Below are positions 1-9,454 of a DNA stretch of 64,000 nucleotides, piece after piece. The translations under genes and the position numbers were made by a program. The notes beneath the pieces are model-generated. The model saw only the letters and a list, made by a program, of their open reading frames with translations. It was not told where the DNA came from and did not search any database. Each line of letters starts with the position of its first letter. Within the stretch, counting starts at the first letter, position 1. Source of the DNA: Paenibacillus lemnae (lineage in GTDB: Bacteria > Bacillota > Bacilli > Paenibacillales > Paenibacillaceae); NCBI RefSeq assembly GCF_012933385.1, contig NZ_JABBPN010000013.1, positions 1 through 64,000 on the forward strand. Reading direction: 5' to 3'.

Positions 1-111
1 GAATGGTGTGTGGTAACTTCATTCTACACGAATCGTTCCCATGGGCTATTTCTTTTTAGGTGTCGCACTTCATATTACAATCTGTCTTGTATTAAAAGTT
101 CGCCCAAAATA

Positions 112-135
112 TGGTACAATAACCTTCTAAAGGAG
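112..135 (+). promoter_or_regulatory. extended -10 promoter and strong RBS of the lipoprotein gene
   Basis: TGG-TACAAT at 112-120 is an extended -10 element; no good -35 hexamer lies 17 bases upstream. It is followed by AAAGGAGGA at 129-137, a strong ribosome binding site seven bases or so before the ATG at 143. Confidence 0.5.
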
Positions 136-142
136 GAATCAG

Positions 143-673
143 ATGAAAAAGTATTTAATTATATTGAGTTTCATCGCTTCAGTATCCCTTGTTGGTTGTA
201 CTAATGACAGACCCGAGCAAATGAACATAACCAATACAAACCAAGACCCTATAGTTACCGATCAGGATAAAGAATCCCTGCAGAAAGAAAATGAAGAACT
301 TAAACTGAAGTTGAACGAACTTGAAGCTAAGTTACAGGAACATGACATAGCCAAAGAAATTTTGAATGAATCATTCAAATTGATTGGAGCTATGAATGAT
401 AAAAATATTGATTACTTAAATTCTATAATGGGTCCTAATGTTAAATTCTCTGAAGATAGCGATAAAATAATAACCGCTAAATATGGAGAAATGAATTTTA
501 TAAGTATCAGAATGAATGAACTTCAATATAGGGGATATGTTCAACAAGAAGAAGCAGAAGATAAATTCCAGGTCTTCTTGGCTAGAGTTTATAAAGAAGG
601 AAATATCGCGATCTACATAGATTTTATCAAAGTGGATGACATGTGGAAATATAATGGACATGTAACCAACTGA
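143..673 (+). CDS. lipoprotein of unknown function
   Basis: A 176-residue predicted lipoprotein. The N-terminus has a lysine pair, a hydrophobic stretch and the lipobox LVGC with the lipidated cysteine at residue 19, so it should be exported and anchored to the outer face of the membrane. Residues 42-75 are rich in E, K and L with heptad spacing and look like a short coiled coil. The rest is mixed alpha/beta with no motif I recognise. The gene is visibly more AT-rich than the following genes, which may mean recent acquisition. It is single, with its own promoter and a strong terminator. Function unknown. Confidence 0.75.
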   Translation: MKKYLIILSFIASVSLVGCTNDRPEQMNITNTNQDPIVTDQDKESLQKENEELKLKLNELEAKLQEHDIAKEILNESFKLIGAMNDKNIDYLNSIMGPNVKFSEDSDKIITAKYGEMNFISIRMNELQYRGYVQQEEAEDKFQVFLARVYKEGNIAIYIDFIKVDDMWKYNGHVTN

Positions 674-687
674 CTACAGCCAACAGC

Positions 688-735
688 AAAAGGGACTGCC
701 CTTAAGATCTGAGATCTTGAGGTCAGTCCCTTCTT
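688..735. terminator. bidirectional intrinsic terminator
   Basis: AAGGGACTG at 689-697 pairs with CAGTCCCTT at 724-732, and the inner arms AAGATCT/AGATCTT extend the stem. T-rich sequence follows on the + strand and an A-run precedes it, so it can end both the lipoprotein gene and the convergent small gene at 754-912. Confidence 0.8.
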
Positions 736-753
736 TACATCCTCCAAACACAC

Positions 754-912
754 CTACCGGTGTTCCACAAGGTCAATCGCACCCAGCACGATATGGGCGA
801 GTCCGAAGCCCAAAATACCGGTGGCAGCAAGCTTATACTTGCTGTACAGCATAGCGGCGCCGGAAGCAGATACTACGGTTCCGAGAACAGCAGGAATCAA
901 ACCTTCACGCAT
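754..912 (-). CDS. small hydrophobic protein, 52 residues
   Basis: A 52-residue protein starting MREGLIPAVLGT. I chose the ATG at 912 because AAGGGAG lies just upstream on the minus strand; the longer in-frame extension upstream has no ribosome binding site. The sequence has two hydrophobic segments (about residues 4-20 and 26-46) separated by a short basic turn, as in a small helical-hairpin membrane protein, and ends with a charged tail. Similar small proteins in Paenibacillus are, as I recall, sometimes labelled 'asparagine synthase', but nothing here supports an enzyme. It lies downstream of fnr on the same strand with about 90 bases between, so it may be cotranscribed. Function unknown. 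Confidence 0.65.
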   Translation of the reverse strand: MREGLIPAVLGTVVSASGAAMLYSKYKLAATGILGFGLAHIVLGAIDLVEHR

Positions 913-1004
913 GCAGAACACTCCCTTAGTATGGTTTGGCAAGACAAGTCTATTGTGGTCGTTTTCAATTTTTTTATACAGCGGCTTACGAAATAGGTGC
1001 ATCC

Positions 1005-1724
1005 TCAAATGCGGCAAATTTCAACCGGACAAAGCTCGCAGCGGCACATGTGCTGCAGATGGGAAAGATCCTTGATCATCATTTTGCCTGCCGTCATGTC
1101 CAGCACATCCTGTTTGCGCAAATCACGCAGCATCCGGTTCACGCTTTCCCGGGTTGCGCCAATCATGTTGGCCAAGTCGGTGTGAGTCATTTTTTTGGTA
1201 ATCAAAATCCATCCGTTTTCCTGGACTTCCCCATAAGTATTCGCCAAACGAATCAGCGTTGAGCTTAAAGCCCCCGGTTTGCCATACATCATCAAATCCC
1301 TGAATTTGGTCTGGGTAATACGGTGATGGACACCCATCCATTTCATAAAGTCAATGGCGAAATCACCATGCTGGCAGATGAGTTCTTCAAGGCTTTTGTA
1401 ATCAATGACACCGATCTCGCTTTTCTCCAGAACCTCGGCGGAAAAGCTGTGTCTCGTCCGGGTAAACAGATCGGCATGACCAATAAGATCACCTGCTTGA
1501 TACATGTACAGCACCAATTCCTTGCCTTCCTCCGTAGATTTAGTCAACTTTACCCGGCCGTTCTTGATATAGAAGAGCTTGTCGGACAGATCTCCTTCCC
1601 AGAACAGGAGGGAGCCTTTCGGAGCGACCCGGTAAACCGTGGTTCCCAGCAAACGATTCCGATTCAATTCTGTAAAACACCGGGTATTACCTGGGACAAA
1701 AGTGGGCTGCTCTGCCTTGATCAT
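1005..1724 (-). CDS. fnr: Crp/Fnr-family oxygen-sensing regulator Fnr
   Basis: A 239-residue Crp/Fnr-family transcription factor: N-terminal cyclic-nucleotide-binding-like beta-roll (about 20-130), a dimer helix, and a C-terminal winged helix with the recognition helix GATRESVNRML. The C-terminus holds CRCELCPVEIC; its CxxCxxxxC spacing is the same as the C-terminal iron-sulfur cluster ligands known in Bacillus Fnr, so this is an oxygen sensor of the Bacillus type rather than the E. coli type with N-terminal cysteines. The start at 1724 follows GGAGGG at a good distance; the ORF extends further upstream but without such a site. It is divergent from adhE and is probably autoregulated (see the operator at 1763-1778). 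Confidence 0.93.
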   Translation of the reverse strand: MIKAEQPTFVPGNTRCFTELNRNRLLGTTVYRVAPKGSLLFWEGDLSDKLFYIKNGRVKLTKSTEEGKELVLYMYQAGDLIGHADLFTRTRHSFSAEVLEKSEIGVIDYKSLEELICQHGDFAIDFMKWMGVHHRITQTKFRDLMMYGKPGALSSTLIRLANTYGEVQENGWILITKKMTHTDLANMIGATRESVNRMLRDLRKQDVLDMTAGKMMIKDLSHLQHMCRCELCPVEICRI

Positions 1725-1755
1725 GCCGATCCCTCCATAAGATAACTTTGATTTT

Positions 1756-1784
1756 ATTATATAGTGAAAAATTTCACTTGTCAG
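1756..1784 (-). promoter_or_regulatory. fnr promoter with a Crp/Fnr-type palindrome in its spacer
   Basis: Reading the minus strand: -35 CTGACA (1784-1779), 17-base spacer, -10 TATAAT (1761-1756). The spacer is almost wholly the palindrome AGTGA-N6-TCACT at 1763-1778, a near match to the Fnr/Crp half-sites TGTGA/TCACA. A protein bound there would block RNA polymerase, so repression of fnr by Fnr itself is inferred. Confidence 0.7.
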
Positions 1785-1837
1785 CAGGCAAAGAGGATGA
1801 TCCATGGAAAATTGGTGAAAATCGGAATTTTTCATAA

Positions 1838-1855
1838 TTGTGACTTATTTCACAA
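1838..1855 (+). promoter_or_regulatory. Fnr box upstream of adhE
   Basis: TTGTGACTTATTTCACAA is a perfect match to the TGTGA-N6-TCACA consensus of Bacillus-type Fnr. Its centre (1846.5) is 41.5 bases upstream of the start point predicted from the extended -10 TGC-TATCCT at 1873-1881. That is the classical class II activator position, implying anaerobic activation of adhE-pflBA. Confidence 0.85.
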
Positions 1856-1872
1856 TAATAATGACTCTCCTG

Positions 1873-1881
1873 TGCTATCCT
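1873..1881 (+). promoter_or_regulatory. extended -10 of the adhE-pflB-pflA promoter
   Basis: TGC-TATCCT is an extended -10 element with no good -35, as expected for a promoter that depends on an activator bound at -41.5. Confidence 0.6.
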
Positions 1882-1927
1882 CAACTTGTAAAGAGAAATA
1901 ATCACAGTTTGCAGGAGGATGAGAGAG

Positions 1928-4537
1928 ATGGCGATCAAACATGAAGCCGCTCAGGTGAAACGGCAAACAGCGGAAGAATATGTGCAGACCCTGATGGACA
2001 GGGCGAATACAGCGGTTAAAGAGTTTCAATCTCTGGATCAGAACACTATAGACAAGATTGTGCAGGCTATGGCTTTAGCCGGGCTGGAAAACCACATGGC
2101 GCTGGCCAAGCTGGCCGTTCAGGAGACTGGACGGGGGGTGTATGAGGACAAAATCATCAAAAACATGTTTGCCACTGAATACATTCACAACAGCATTAAA
2201 TATGACAAAACCGTAGGGGTCATCGAAGACAACCCGTATGACAATTATCAAAAAATAGCCGAACCCGTAGGCATCATTATGGGAATAACTCCGGTTACGA
2301 ATCCGACGTCCACTACAATTTTCAAGGCACTTATTGCAATTAAGACGAAAAATCCGATCATATTCGGATTTCATCCGTCCGCACAATCCTGCAGCAGGGA
2401 GGCGGCGAAGATCCTGCTCGAAGCAGCTGCAGCCCATGGCGCGCCAAAGTACTGCATTCAGTGGATTGAAGAACCGGCTATGGATAAAACCAAGGCGCTG
2501 ATGAACCATTCGGACATCGCTTGTATACTGGCCACCGGCGGTTCAGCTATGGTCAAGGCTGCATACAGCTGCGGCAAGCCTGCGTTGGGTGTGGGTCCAG
2601 GCAATGTACCCTGTTTTATAGAGAAAACAGCTGATGTGGATCAGGCAGTCCATGATCTCATTCTCTCCAAGACGTTTGATCACGGGATGATCTGTGCTTC
2701 CGAGCAGGCAGTGATTATTGAAGAAGCTATTTTCGACAAGGTGAAGAAAAAAATGATAGCAGGCGGCTGCTATTTCCTGAACGAGGAAGAAGCTGGGCGA
2801 CTGTCTGCAGGTGCGATATCCCTGGATACCTGTGCAGTGAATCCCGCGATTGTAGGTCAGCCTGCGATGAAGATTGCCAAGGATTGCGGCATTGAGGTGC
2901 CGGATGGTACGAAAATATTAGTTGCCCAGCTGGACGGTGTGGGTCCTAAATATCCATTATCTGCAGAAAAGCTGAGCCCGATCCTGGCCTGCTATGTTGT
3001 CAAAAATCCGGAGCAGGGCATTCAGCGGGCTGCCGAAGTGGTTCAGTTCGGGGGGATGGGGCATTCGTCCGTCATCCATTCTCATAATGAGGATATCATC
3101 AATAAATTTTCGGAAGTCATGCAGACCTGCCGTATTCTGGTGAACCAGCCATCCTCGCAGGGCGGAATTGGGGATATTTATAACACGAATCTGCCGTCAC
3201 TGACACTGGGCTGCGGTTCTTATGGCCGTAATGCGACATCGTCTAACGTAACTGCTGTGAACCTGATCAATGTGAAAAGGGTGAATCGCCGAACCGTGAA
3301 TATGCAGTGGTTTAAGGTGCCGAACAAGATTTATTTTGAAAAAGGGTCAACACAGTACTTGGCCAAAATGCCGGACATCGCACGTGTGGCCATTGTTACC
3401 GACCCAATGATGGTCAAACTCGGCTATGTGGAGCGGGTGATGCACTATCTCCGTCAACGCCAGACACCGGTAGCGATAGAAGTGTTCTCCGAGGTGGAAC
3501 CGGACCCGTCGACTACCACGGTGGACCGCGGCGCAGAGATGATGAGAAGGTTCCAGCCTGACTGCATTATCGCACTGGGCGGAGGCTCCCCCATGGATGC
3601 GGCCAAAGCGATGTGGCTGTTCTATGAATACCCGGACACGGACTTTAACCATTTGAAGCAGAAATTCATGGACATTCGGAAACGGATATACAAATACCCT
3701 AAACTGGGCCAAAAAGCGAAGTTTGTAGCGATCCCCACAACCTCGGGTACAGGTTCGGAAGTGACCTCTTTTGCGGTTATTACCGACAAGCTGCAGGGCC
3801 ATACCAAATACCCGCTGGCGGATTATGAGCTCACTCCGGATGTCGCCATTATTGATCCGGAATTTGTATACAGTCTGCCGAAAACCGCTGTGGCCGATAC
3901 CGGAATGGACGTATTGACCCATGCCATCGAGGCCTATGTCTCGGTGATGGCAAGCGTTTATACCGATGGCTTGGCCATCAAGGCGATTCAGCTTGTGTTC
4001 CAGTATCTGGAGCAATCGGCGCTGACCGGGGATCCACTGGCCCGTGAGAAAATGCACAATGCCTCCACACTTGCCGGGATGGCTTTCGCGAATGCGTTTC
4101 TGGGCATCAATCATAGTCTTGCACATAAGTGGGGCGGACAATACCATACCGCTCACGGGCGCACCAATGCCATCCTGATGCCGCATGTCATCCGTTACAA
4201 TGCCAAGAAACCGACCAAATATGCCGCCTGGCCGAAATATACTCACTTCGTGGCAGACCAAAAATATGCGGAAATCGCCCGTATTCTCGGACTGCCGGCA
4301 CGTAATACAGAGGAAGGTGTCAACAGCCTTATCCAGGGTATTCGTGAGCTGAACCAAAAACTCGGCATTGAAGAATCTTTTCAGCAGCTTGGGGTCGACC
4401 CTGCCGACTTCGAACAACGGGTTGATGAACTGGCCGACCGGGCGTTTGAGGATCAGTGCACGACGGCGAATCCAAAGCTTCCTCTCGTAACCGAGCTTGC
4501 AGAGGTGTACCGAAACGCATTTTATGGCCGTTTTTAA
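1928..4537 (+). CDS. adhE: bifunctional acetaldehyde-CoA/alcohol dehydrogenase AdhE
   Basis: An 869-residue fusion enzyme that reduces acetyl-CoA to acetaldehyde and then to ethanol, reoxidising two NADH per ethanol in fermentation. The N-terminal half (about 1-440) is a CoA-acylating aldehyde dehydrogenase with the catalytic cysteine in MICASEQ near residue 256. The C-terminal half (about 455-869) is an iron-dependent alcohol dehydrogenase with the NAD-binding GGGSPMDAAK and metal-binding histidines around HSLAHKWGG. AdhE proteins normally form long filaments (spirosomes). I chose ATG 1928 over 1919 because AGGAGG ends at 1918, too close to the first. It is first in an operon with pflB and pflA under an Fnr box. 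Confidence 0.96.
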   Translation: MAIKHEAAQVKRQTAEEYVQTLMDRANTAVKEFQSLDQNTIDKIVQAMALAGLENHMALAKLAVQETGRGVYEDKIIKNMFATEYIHNSIKYDKTVGVIEDNPYDNYQKIAEPVGIIMGITPVTNPTSTTIFKALIAIKTKNPIIFGFHPSAQSCSREAAKILLEAAAAHGAPKYCIQWIEEPAMDKTKALMNHSDIACILATGGSAMVKAAYSCGKPALGVGPGNVPCFIEKTADVDQAVHDLILSKTFDHGMICASEQAVIIEEAIFDKVKKKMIAGGCYFLNEEEAGRLSAGAISLDTCAVNPAIVGQPAMKIAKDCGIEVPDGTKILVAQLDGVGPKYPLSAEKLSPILACYVVKNPEQGIQRAAEVVQFGGMGHSSVIHSHNEDIINKFSEVMQTCRILVNQPSSQGGIGDIYNTNLPSLTLGCGSYGRNATSSNVTAVNLINVKRVNRRTVNMQWFKVPNKIYFEKGSTQYLAKMPDIARVAIVTDPMMVKLGYVERVMHYLRQRQTPVAIEVFSEVEPDPSTTTVDRGAEMMRRFQPDCIIALGGGSPMDAAKAMWLFYEYPDTDFNHLKQKFMDIRKRIYKYPKLGQKAKFVAIPTTSGTGSEVTSFAVITDKLQGHTKYPLADYELTPDVAIIDPEFVYSLPKTAVADTGMDVLTHAIEAYVSVMASVYTDGLAIKAIQLVFQYLEQSALTGDPLAREKMHNASTLAGMAFANAFLGINHSLAHKWGGQYHTAHGRTNAILMPHVIRYNAKKPTKYAAWPKYTHFVADQKYAEIARILGLPARNTEEGVNSLIQGIRELNQKLGIEESFQQLGVDPADFEQRVDELADRAFEDQCTTANPKLPLVTELAEVYRNAFYGRF

Positions 4538-4575
4538 CAGAGCCATCAATAAGCGAACACTTGGAGGGATGAGAA

Positions 4576-6837
4576 ATGTCACTTATGAAGACAGATGTTC
4601 AAAATCAGAACCCGGGCTGGAGAAGCTTCAAGCCGGGAAAATGGTCCCGATCGGTAGATGTGAATCACTTCATTGCATTGAACATGACACCATATGAAGG
4701 AACGGCTGCGTTCCTTTCACCACCGACAGCGTCTACACAGAAACTGTGGGATATCGTGTCAGATCTGACCCGGAAGGAGAGGGAAGCGGGCGGGGTGCTG
4801 GACGTAGATGTCAAAACCCCGTCGAGTATCCTGTCCCACAGGCCGGGTTATCTGAAACAGGAACTGGAGCAGATTGTCGGGGTGCAGACTGATGAGCCGT
4901 TCAAGCGCTCCATTCAGCCTTTTGGCGGGATCCGGATGATGGTCGATGCTTGTCAGGCTTATGGATTTCAGATTCCGCAGAGCGTGATTGATATGTTTAC
5001 TCATATCCGGAAAACGCATAACCAGGGCGTGTTTGATGTTTATACGTCTGAGATGAAGGCAGCCCGGCGAGCTGGTATTATTACAGGCCTGCCGGATGCT
5101 TACGGCAGGGGCCGAATCATCGGAGATTACCGGCGTGCGGCTCTGTATGGTGTGGATTTTCTAATACAGGACAAAGAGAGGGAACTGTCCAGCCTGGAAG
5201 TGGATAACATGGATGAGGAAATCATTCGTCTTCGGGAAGAAATCGCAGAACAGATTGCTGCACTCCGTGAGCTGAAGACGATGGCAGCTGAGCATGGATA
5301 TGATATCTCAAAACCTGCTGATAACGCGAAGGAAGCCTTTCAGTGGCTGTACTTTGCTTACCTTGCAGCGATCAAAGAACAGAACGGAGCAGCCATGTCC
5401 CTTGGCCGGGTATCCTCCTTCCTGGACATCTATATCCAGCGGGATCTGAAGGAAGGGACCTTGACGGAAGAAGCGGCACAGGAGTTGGTCGACCATTTTG
5501 TTATGAAACTTCGGATTGTCAAATTTCTGCGCACGCCGGATTATAACGAGCTGTTCAGCGGTGATCCGACCTGGGTGACAGAATCCATCGGCGGGATGTC
5601 GCTGGACGGAAAGACAAGGGTGACGAAGAACAGCTTCCGATTTCTGCACACGCTCTACAATCTCGGACCTGCGCCGGAGCCGAACCTGACGGTGCTTTGG
5701 TCCGAAAAGCTGCCGGAAAACTTCAAGCAGTATTGTGCCAAGGTTTCCATCGAAACGAGCTCCATTCAATATGAAAATGATGATCTGATGCGACCAATCT
5801 ACGGGGAGGATTACGGGATTGCCTGCTGTGTATCCGCTATGAAAATCGGCAAGCAGATGCAGTTTTTCGGGGCACGCGCCAATCTGGCGAAAGCCTTGCT
5901 GTATGCTATTAACGGCGGCAGGGATGAAGTTTCCGGCGATCAGGTCGGTCCTGAATATCCGGCTATTACAGACGATGAACTGAACTATGATGAGGTTATG
6001 CATCGCTTCAGTCCAATGATGGAGTGGCTGGCGAAGCTGTATATGAATACACTGAACGTCATTCACTACATGCATGACAAATACGCCTATGAACGCCTGG
6101 AGATGGCTCTTCATGACCGGGATGTCATTCGTACTATGGCCTGCGGCATTGCCGGTTTGTCCGTGGCGGCAGACTCGCTCAGCGCTATCAAATATGCAAG
6201 GGTAAAGCCGGTTCGCACAAAGAGCGGTATTGCGGTTGATTTCGAGATCGATGGCGATTATCCCTGCTATGGCAACAACGATGATCGTGTTGACCAGATT
6301 GCTGTGGAGCTTGTGGAAACGTTCATGGGCATGCTTCGAAAGCATAAAGCTTATCGAGGTGCTGTGCCGACACAATCCGTACTGACGATTACGTCAAACG
6401 TCGTTTACGGCAAGAAAACCGGAACCACACCAGATGGCCGCAAAGCCGGCGAGCCGTTCGCTCCAGGCGCTAACCCGATGCACGGACGGGATCAGAAAGG
6501 AGCCTTGGCATCCTTGACCTCGGTGGCAAAACTTCCTTATGAGCATAGCCTGGACGGCATTTCCAACACCTTTTCTATCGTACCGAAAGCTTTAGGCAAG
6601 GAGGAGCCAGCACGAATCCGTAATCTGGTATCGATGCTGGACGGGTACTTTGGCAGCCGAGGACATCATTTGAATGTCAATGTGTTTCACCGGGAACAGC
6701 TAATGGACGCGATGGAGCATCCCGAGAAATATCCGCAGCTTACGATCCGTGTATCAGGTTATGCCGTAAACTTCATTAAGCTGACCCGGGAACAGCAGCT
6801 TGACGTTATGAACCGCACGTTTCATGGTTCGATGTAG
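4576..6837 (+). CDS. pflB: formate C-acetyltransferase (pyruvate formate-lyase)
   Basis: A 753-residue glycyl-radical enzyme that cleaves pyruvate with CoA into acetyl-CoA and formate without making NADH. The adjacent active-site cysteines are visible in GIACCVSAM (residues 417-418), and the radical-bearing glycine is in RVSGYAV near residue 728, 25 residues from the end, as in the E. coli enzyme. Length fits the family. The start follows GGAGGGATG. It lies 38 bases after adhE and 15 before its activase, so the three genes look like one transcript that feeds acetyl-CoA straight to AdhE. It would be destroyed by oxygen, consistent with the Fnr control. Confidence 0.97.
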   Translation: MSLMKTDVQNQNPGWRSFKPGKWSRSVDVNHFIALNMTPYEGTAAFLSPPTASTQKLWDIVSDLTRKEREAGGVLDVDVKTPSSILSHRPGYLKQELEQIVGVQTDEPFKRSIQPFGGIRMMVDACQAYGFQIPQSVIDMFTHIRKTHNQGVFDVYTSEMKAARRAGIITGLPDAYGRGRIIGDYRRAALYGVDFLIQDKERELSSLEVDNMDEEIIRLREEIAEQIAALRELKTMAAEHGYDISKPADNAKEAFQWLYFAYLAAIKEQNGAAMSLGRVSSFLDIYIQRDLKEGTLTEEAAQELVDHFVMKLRIVKFLRTPDYNELFSGDPTWVTESIGGMSLDGKTRVTKNSFRFLHTLYNLGPAPEPNLTVLWSEKLPENFKQYCAKVSIETSSIQYENDDLMRPIYGEDYGIACCVSAMKIGKQMQFFGARANLAKALLYAINGGRDEVSGDQVGPEYPAITDDELNYDEVMHRFSPMMEWLAKLYMNTLNVIHYMHDKYAYERLEMALHDRDVIRTMACGIAGLSVAADSLSAIKYARVKPVRTKSGIAVDFEIDGDYPCYGNNDDRVDQIAVELVETFMGMLRKHKAYRGAVPTQSVLTITSNVVYGKKTGTTPDGRKAGEPFAPGANPMHGRDQKGALASLTSVAKLPYEHSLDGISNTFSIVPKALGKEEPARIRNLVSMLDGYFGSRGHHLNVNVFHREQLMDAMEHPEKYPQLTIRVSGYAVNFIKLTREQQLDVMNRTFHGSM

Positions 6838-6852
6838 AAAGGGTGACTTCTT

Positions 6853-7602
6853 ATGCTAAAAGGTCATGTGCATTCCATGGAAACCTTCGGAACGGTAGAT
6901 GGTCCGGGAATCCGCTTTGTCCTGTTCATGCAGGGATGTCTGCTGAAATGTAAGTACTGCCACAATCCGGATACCTGGGGACTGAATGAAGGAATAGAGA
7001 TGAGTGTCGAAGATGTTCTGGCCGAGATCGAGCCGTACCTGCCTTACTACCGCTCATCCGGAGGAGGGCTGACGGTGTCCGGCGGCGAACCGACGCTTCA
7101 GCATGCTTTTGTTACACGCCTGTTTCAAGAAGTTAAACGCCGCTGGAATCTTCATACCGCGCTGGATACAAACGGCTTTAATGACCCGGATAAAATCAGG
7201 GAACTGCTGCTGAACAGTGATCTCGTTCTGCTGGATCTAAAGCATATTGATGAGAAAAAGCATATTTTGCTGACAGGCAAATCCAATGAACGAACCTTGA
7301 GATTAGCCCGCTGGCTGTCTGACCATCAGCGTCCTGTCTGGATCAGGCATGTATACGTGCCAGGCATTCATCATGAGGAAGATGATCTTGTAGCTCTCGG
7401 TCAGTATGTTTGTACTCTTGCTTGTGTCGAAAAATTCGAGATTCTTCCCTTTCATCAGTTGGGCATACACAAGTGGGAGGCGCTGGGCAGAGCTTATCCT
7501 TTAAAAGATGTGGACTCTCCGTCAGAAGAAGAAATACAGCGTGCCTATAGCCTGATCCATAAAGGCAGCCGGTTGTCCTTAAAGCCAATTGACGTTTGGT
7601 AA
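6853..7602 (+). CDS. pflA: pyruvate formate-lyase activating enzyme
   Basis: A 249-residue radical SAM enzyme that uses a 4Fe-4S cluster and S-adenosylmethionine to take a hydrogen atom from the glycine of PflB, making the active radical. The cluster motif CLLKCKYCHNPD (CxxxCxxC, about residues 30-37) and the SAM-binding GGE of SGGEPTLQ are present. Length is normal (E. coli PflA is about 246). It directly follows pflB, its only known substrate. GGGTGAC-type sequence upstream serves as ribosome binding site. Confidence 0.96.
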   Translation: MLKGHVHSMETFGTVDGPGIRFVLFMQGCLLKCKYCHNPDTWGLNEGIEMSVEDVLAEIEPYLPYYRSSGGGLTVSGGEPTLQHAFVTRLFQEVKRRWNLHTALDTNGFNDPDKIRELLLNSDLVLLDLKHIDEKKHILLTGKSNERTLRLARWLSDHQRPVWIRHVYVPGIHHEEDDLVALGQYVCTLACVEKFEILPFHQLGIHKWEALGRAYPLKDVDSPSEEEIQRAYSLIHKGSRLSLKPIDVW

Positions 7603-7661
7603 GGTTCTGGTGGAGAATGGAATCAGAACCAAACTTCAATGTAAAGGCAGGTTATCACTTC

Positions 7662-9269
7662 ATGACATCAAAGACTTGGGACCATGCATCACTGGAACAA
7701 AAGGTAGGGCAATTATTTATGTGCGGTTTTGATGCACTTACGGTGAATGAGCACGCGGAAGCTCTGGTCCGTGAATATCATATCGGCGGCATCGTTTATT
7801 TCCGGCGTAATGTACGTGATTTAGAGCAGGTTGCTGCTTTGTCATCTTCCCTTCAATCCCTGGCTGGATCAGCGGGCCAGCCGCCGCTTCTCATATCGAT
7901 TGACCAGGAGGGCGGTATGGTCGCCAGGATCGATCAGCAGGGCATGAGCCGCATCCCTGGAAATATGGCACTCGGTGCTGCCGGAAGTCCCGAATACTGC
8001 TATCAAGCTGCTAAAATCAGCGGTGAGGAGCTGCGGAGTCTTGGGATTAACCTGAACCTGGCCCCATGCCTTGACGTGAACAACAACCCGTTTAATCCAG
8101 TCATCGGCGTTAGGTCTTTTGGAGAAGACCCTGCTGCAGTAGCAGAGCTGGGGACAGCTGCCATTCGCGGTTATCAACAAGCAGGGGTTTCGGCTGCAGC
8201 TAAACATTTTCCGGGGCATGGAGATACGAGTGTGGACTCCCATCTGGGTCTGGCTTCTGTACCGCATGGTCGTGAACGACTGGAAGGGATTGAACTTGTC
8301 CCTTTCAAGGAGGCCATCCGAGAAGGTGTAGATGCCATTATGACCGCCCATGTCGGCTTTCCGGCCATTGAACCGGATGGAACGCCAGCTACCCTGTCCC
8401 GAGCGGTTCTAAGCGGGCTGTTAAGGGAAGAGCTTGGTTTTGAAGGCTTGATCCTGACCGATTGTCTCGAGATGCACGCCATTGCCAAAGAATATGGGGT
8501 TGCCGAGGGAGCAGTGCGGGCGGTGCTGGCTGGAGCAGACTGCATCCTGATCAGTCACACCAGGGACGAGCAGATTGCTGCCATCGAAGCGGTTGTCCAG
8601 GCTGTGAGATCGGGAAGAATTACAGAAGCGCGGATTGAAGAATCGCTGAAGCGTATTCTGGAACTTAAGCAGCGCAGGTTGTCGGAAGGAGCCGGCCGCG
8701 GTCAACTCGAAACTGTCACCACAGCAACAGAAAAAGAAACACTGCTGAAAGAGATCGCAGGCAAAGCCATCACATTGGTGAAAAACAAAGGACAGCTTCC
8801 TTTGGATTCCACCAAAGATCTGCTGGTCATCTGGCCGGAAACGGGAATCACAACTCAGGTAGATGAGGCATGGAGTCATATGTACACACTGGGAGATTCA
8901 TTGAAGAAAAGAATGCCCCAAACGGAGGAACTGGTCGTAAGTACATCGCTATCAGATGAAGGGCTGCAGTCTGCGATACAGAAAGCTCGCTCATTTTCTC
9001 AGGTTATTGCGGTTACTTATACATCCGAAAGCCGGTTAAGTGAAGGCCAGCGCAGACTTGTCCAGGGTCTGAACAGTCAATCCCCGGAGAAGCTGATCGT
9101 AGTTTCTACCAGAAATCCATATGATCTAAACGAAGTGCCAGAAGTGCCTGCCTATCTGTGCTGCTATGAAAATACCCCTGTATTTATGGATGTGTTAGCC
9201 GATGTTCTCATCGGGGCGGCTGCTGCTGAAGGCAAGCTTCCGGTCACACTTAATATTTCTGAAAAATAG
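7662..9269 (+). CDS. nagZ: glycoside hydrolase family 3 beta-N-acetylhexosaminidase
   Basis: About 535 residues. A glycoside hydrolase family 3 enzyme of the NagZ type, which releases N-acetylglucosamine from cell-wall muropeptides during turnover or recycling. The N-terminal TIM barrel carries KHFPGHGDTSVDSH, the NagZ signature that holds the catalytic His/Asp loop, and LTDCLEMHAI with the nucleophile aspartate. A second domain (about 350-535) resembles the C-terminal GH3 domain of the Bacillus enzyme. No signal peptide is visible. The start is uncertain: ATG 7662 (AAAGGCAGG upstream) gives the best family fit, but ATG 7617 in the same frame is possible. It follows pflA by 59 bases, perhaps by read-through. 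Confidence 0.88.
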   Translation: MTSKTWDHASLEQKVGQLFMCGFDALTVNEHAEALVREYHIGGIVYFRRNVRDLEQVAALSSSLQSLAGSAGQPPLLISIDQEGGMVARIDQQGMSRIPGNMALGAAGSPEYCYQAAKISGEELRSLGINLNLAPCLDVNNNPFNPVIGVRSFGEDPAAVAELGTAAIRGYQQAGVSAAAKHFPGHGDTSVDSHLGLASVPHGRERLEGIELVPFKEAIREGVDAIMTAHVGFPAIEPDGTPATLSRAVLSGLLREELGFEGLILTDCLEMHAIAKEYGVAEGAVRAVLAGADCILISHTRDEQIAAIEAVVQAVRSGRITEARIEESLKRILELKQRRLSEGAGRGQLETVTTATEKETLLKEIAGKAITLVKNKGQLPLDSTKDLLVIWPETGITTQVDEAWSHMYTLGDSLKKRMPQTEELVVSTSLSDEGLQSAIQKARSFSQVIAVTYTSESRLSEGQRRLVQGLNSQSPEKLIVVSTRNPYDLNEVPEVPAYLCCYENTPVFMDVLADVLIGAAAAEGKLPVTLNISEK

Positions 9270-9287
9270 GCTGAATTTAATTGAAAG

Positions 9288-9341
9288 AAACCTCTCGGTT
9301 ATTCCTTGTAATTTAACAGGAAACCGGGGGTTTTTTGCTTT
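9288..9341 (+). terminator. intrinsic terminator after nagZ
   Basis: An arm AAACCTCTCGGTT at 9288-9300 pairs, with G-U pairs and one bulge, with AACCGGGGGTTT from 9322, followed by a T-run. The loop is about 20 bases, so it is weaker than others here. Confidence 0.55.
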
Positions 9342-9454
9342 TCGACAGCAAAAGAGCAACTTTTCTAAGGGATTGACGTCTAATAGACTGTGTGAAGTTG
9401 GTAGATTGGTCGTATCAATAGAGATAAAAAACATCAGGAGTGAAGGAGTAAAAC

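Noticed and set aside
3347..4582. 411-codon open frame on the minus strand opposite adhE
   Set aside because: It mirrors the codon structure of adhE, has no ribosome binding site and its product shows no domain. The adhE reading is unambiguous.
5308..6375. 355-codon minus-strand frame opposite pflB
   Set aside because: Shadow of a long conserved gene; no start signal and low-complexity His/Arg-rich composition typical of antisense frames.
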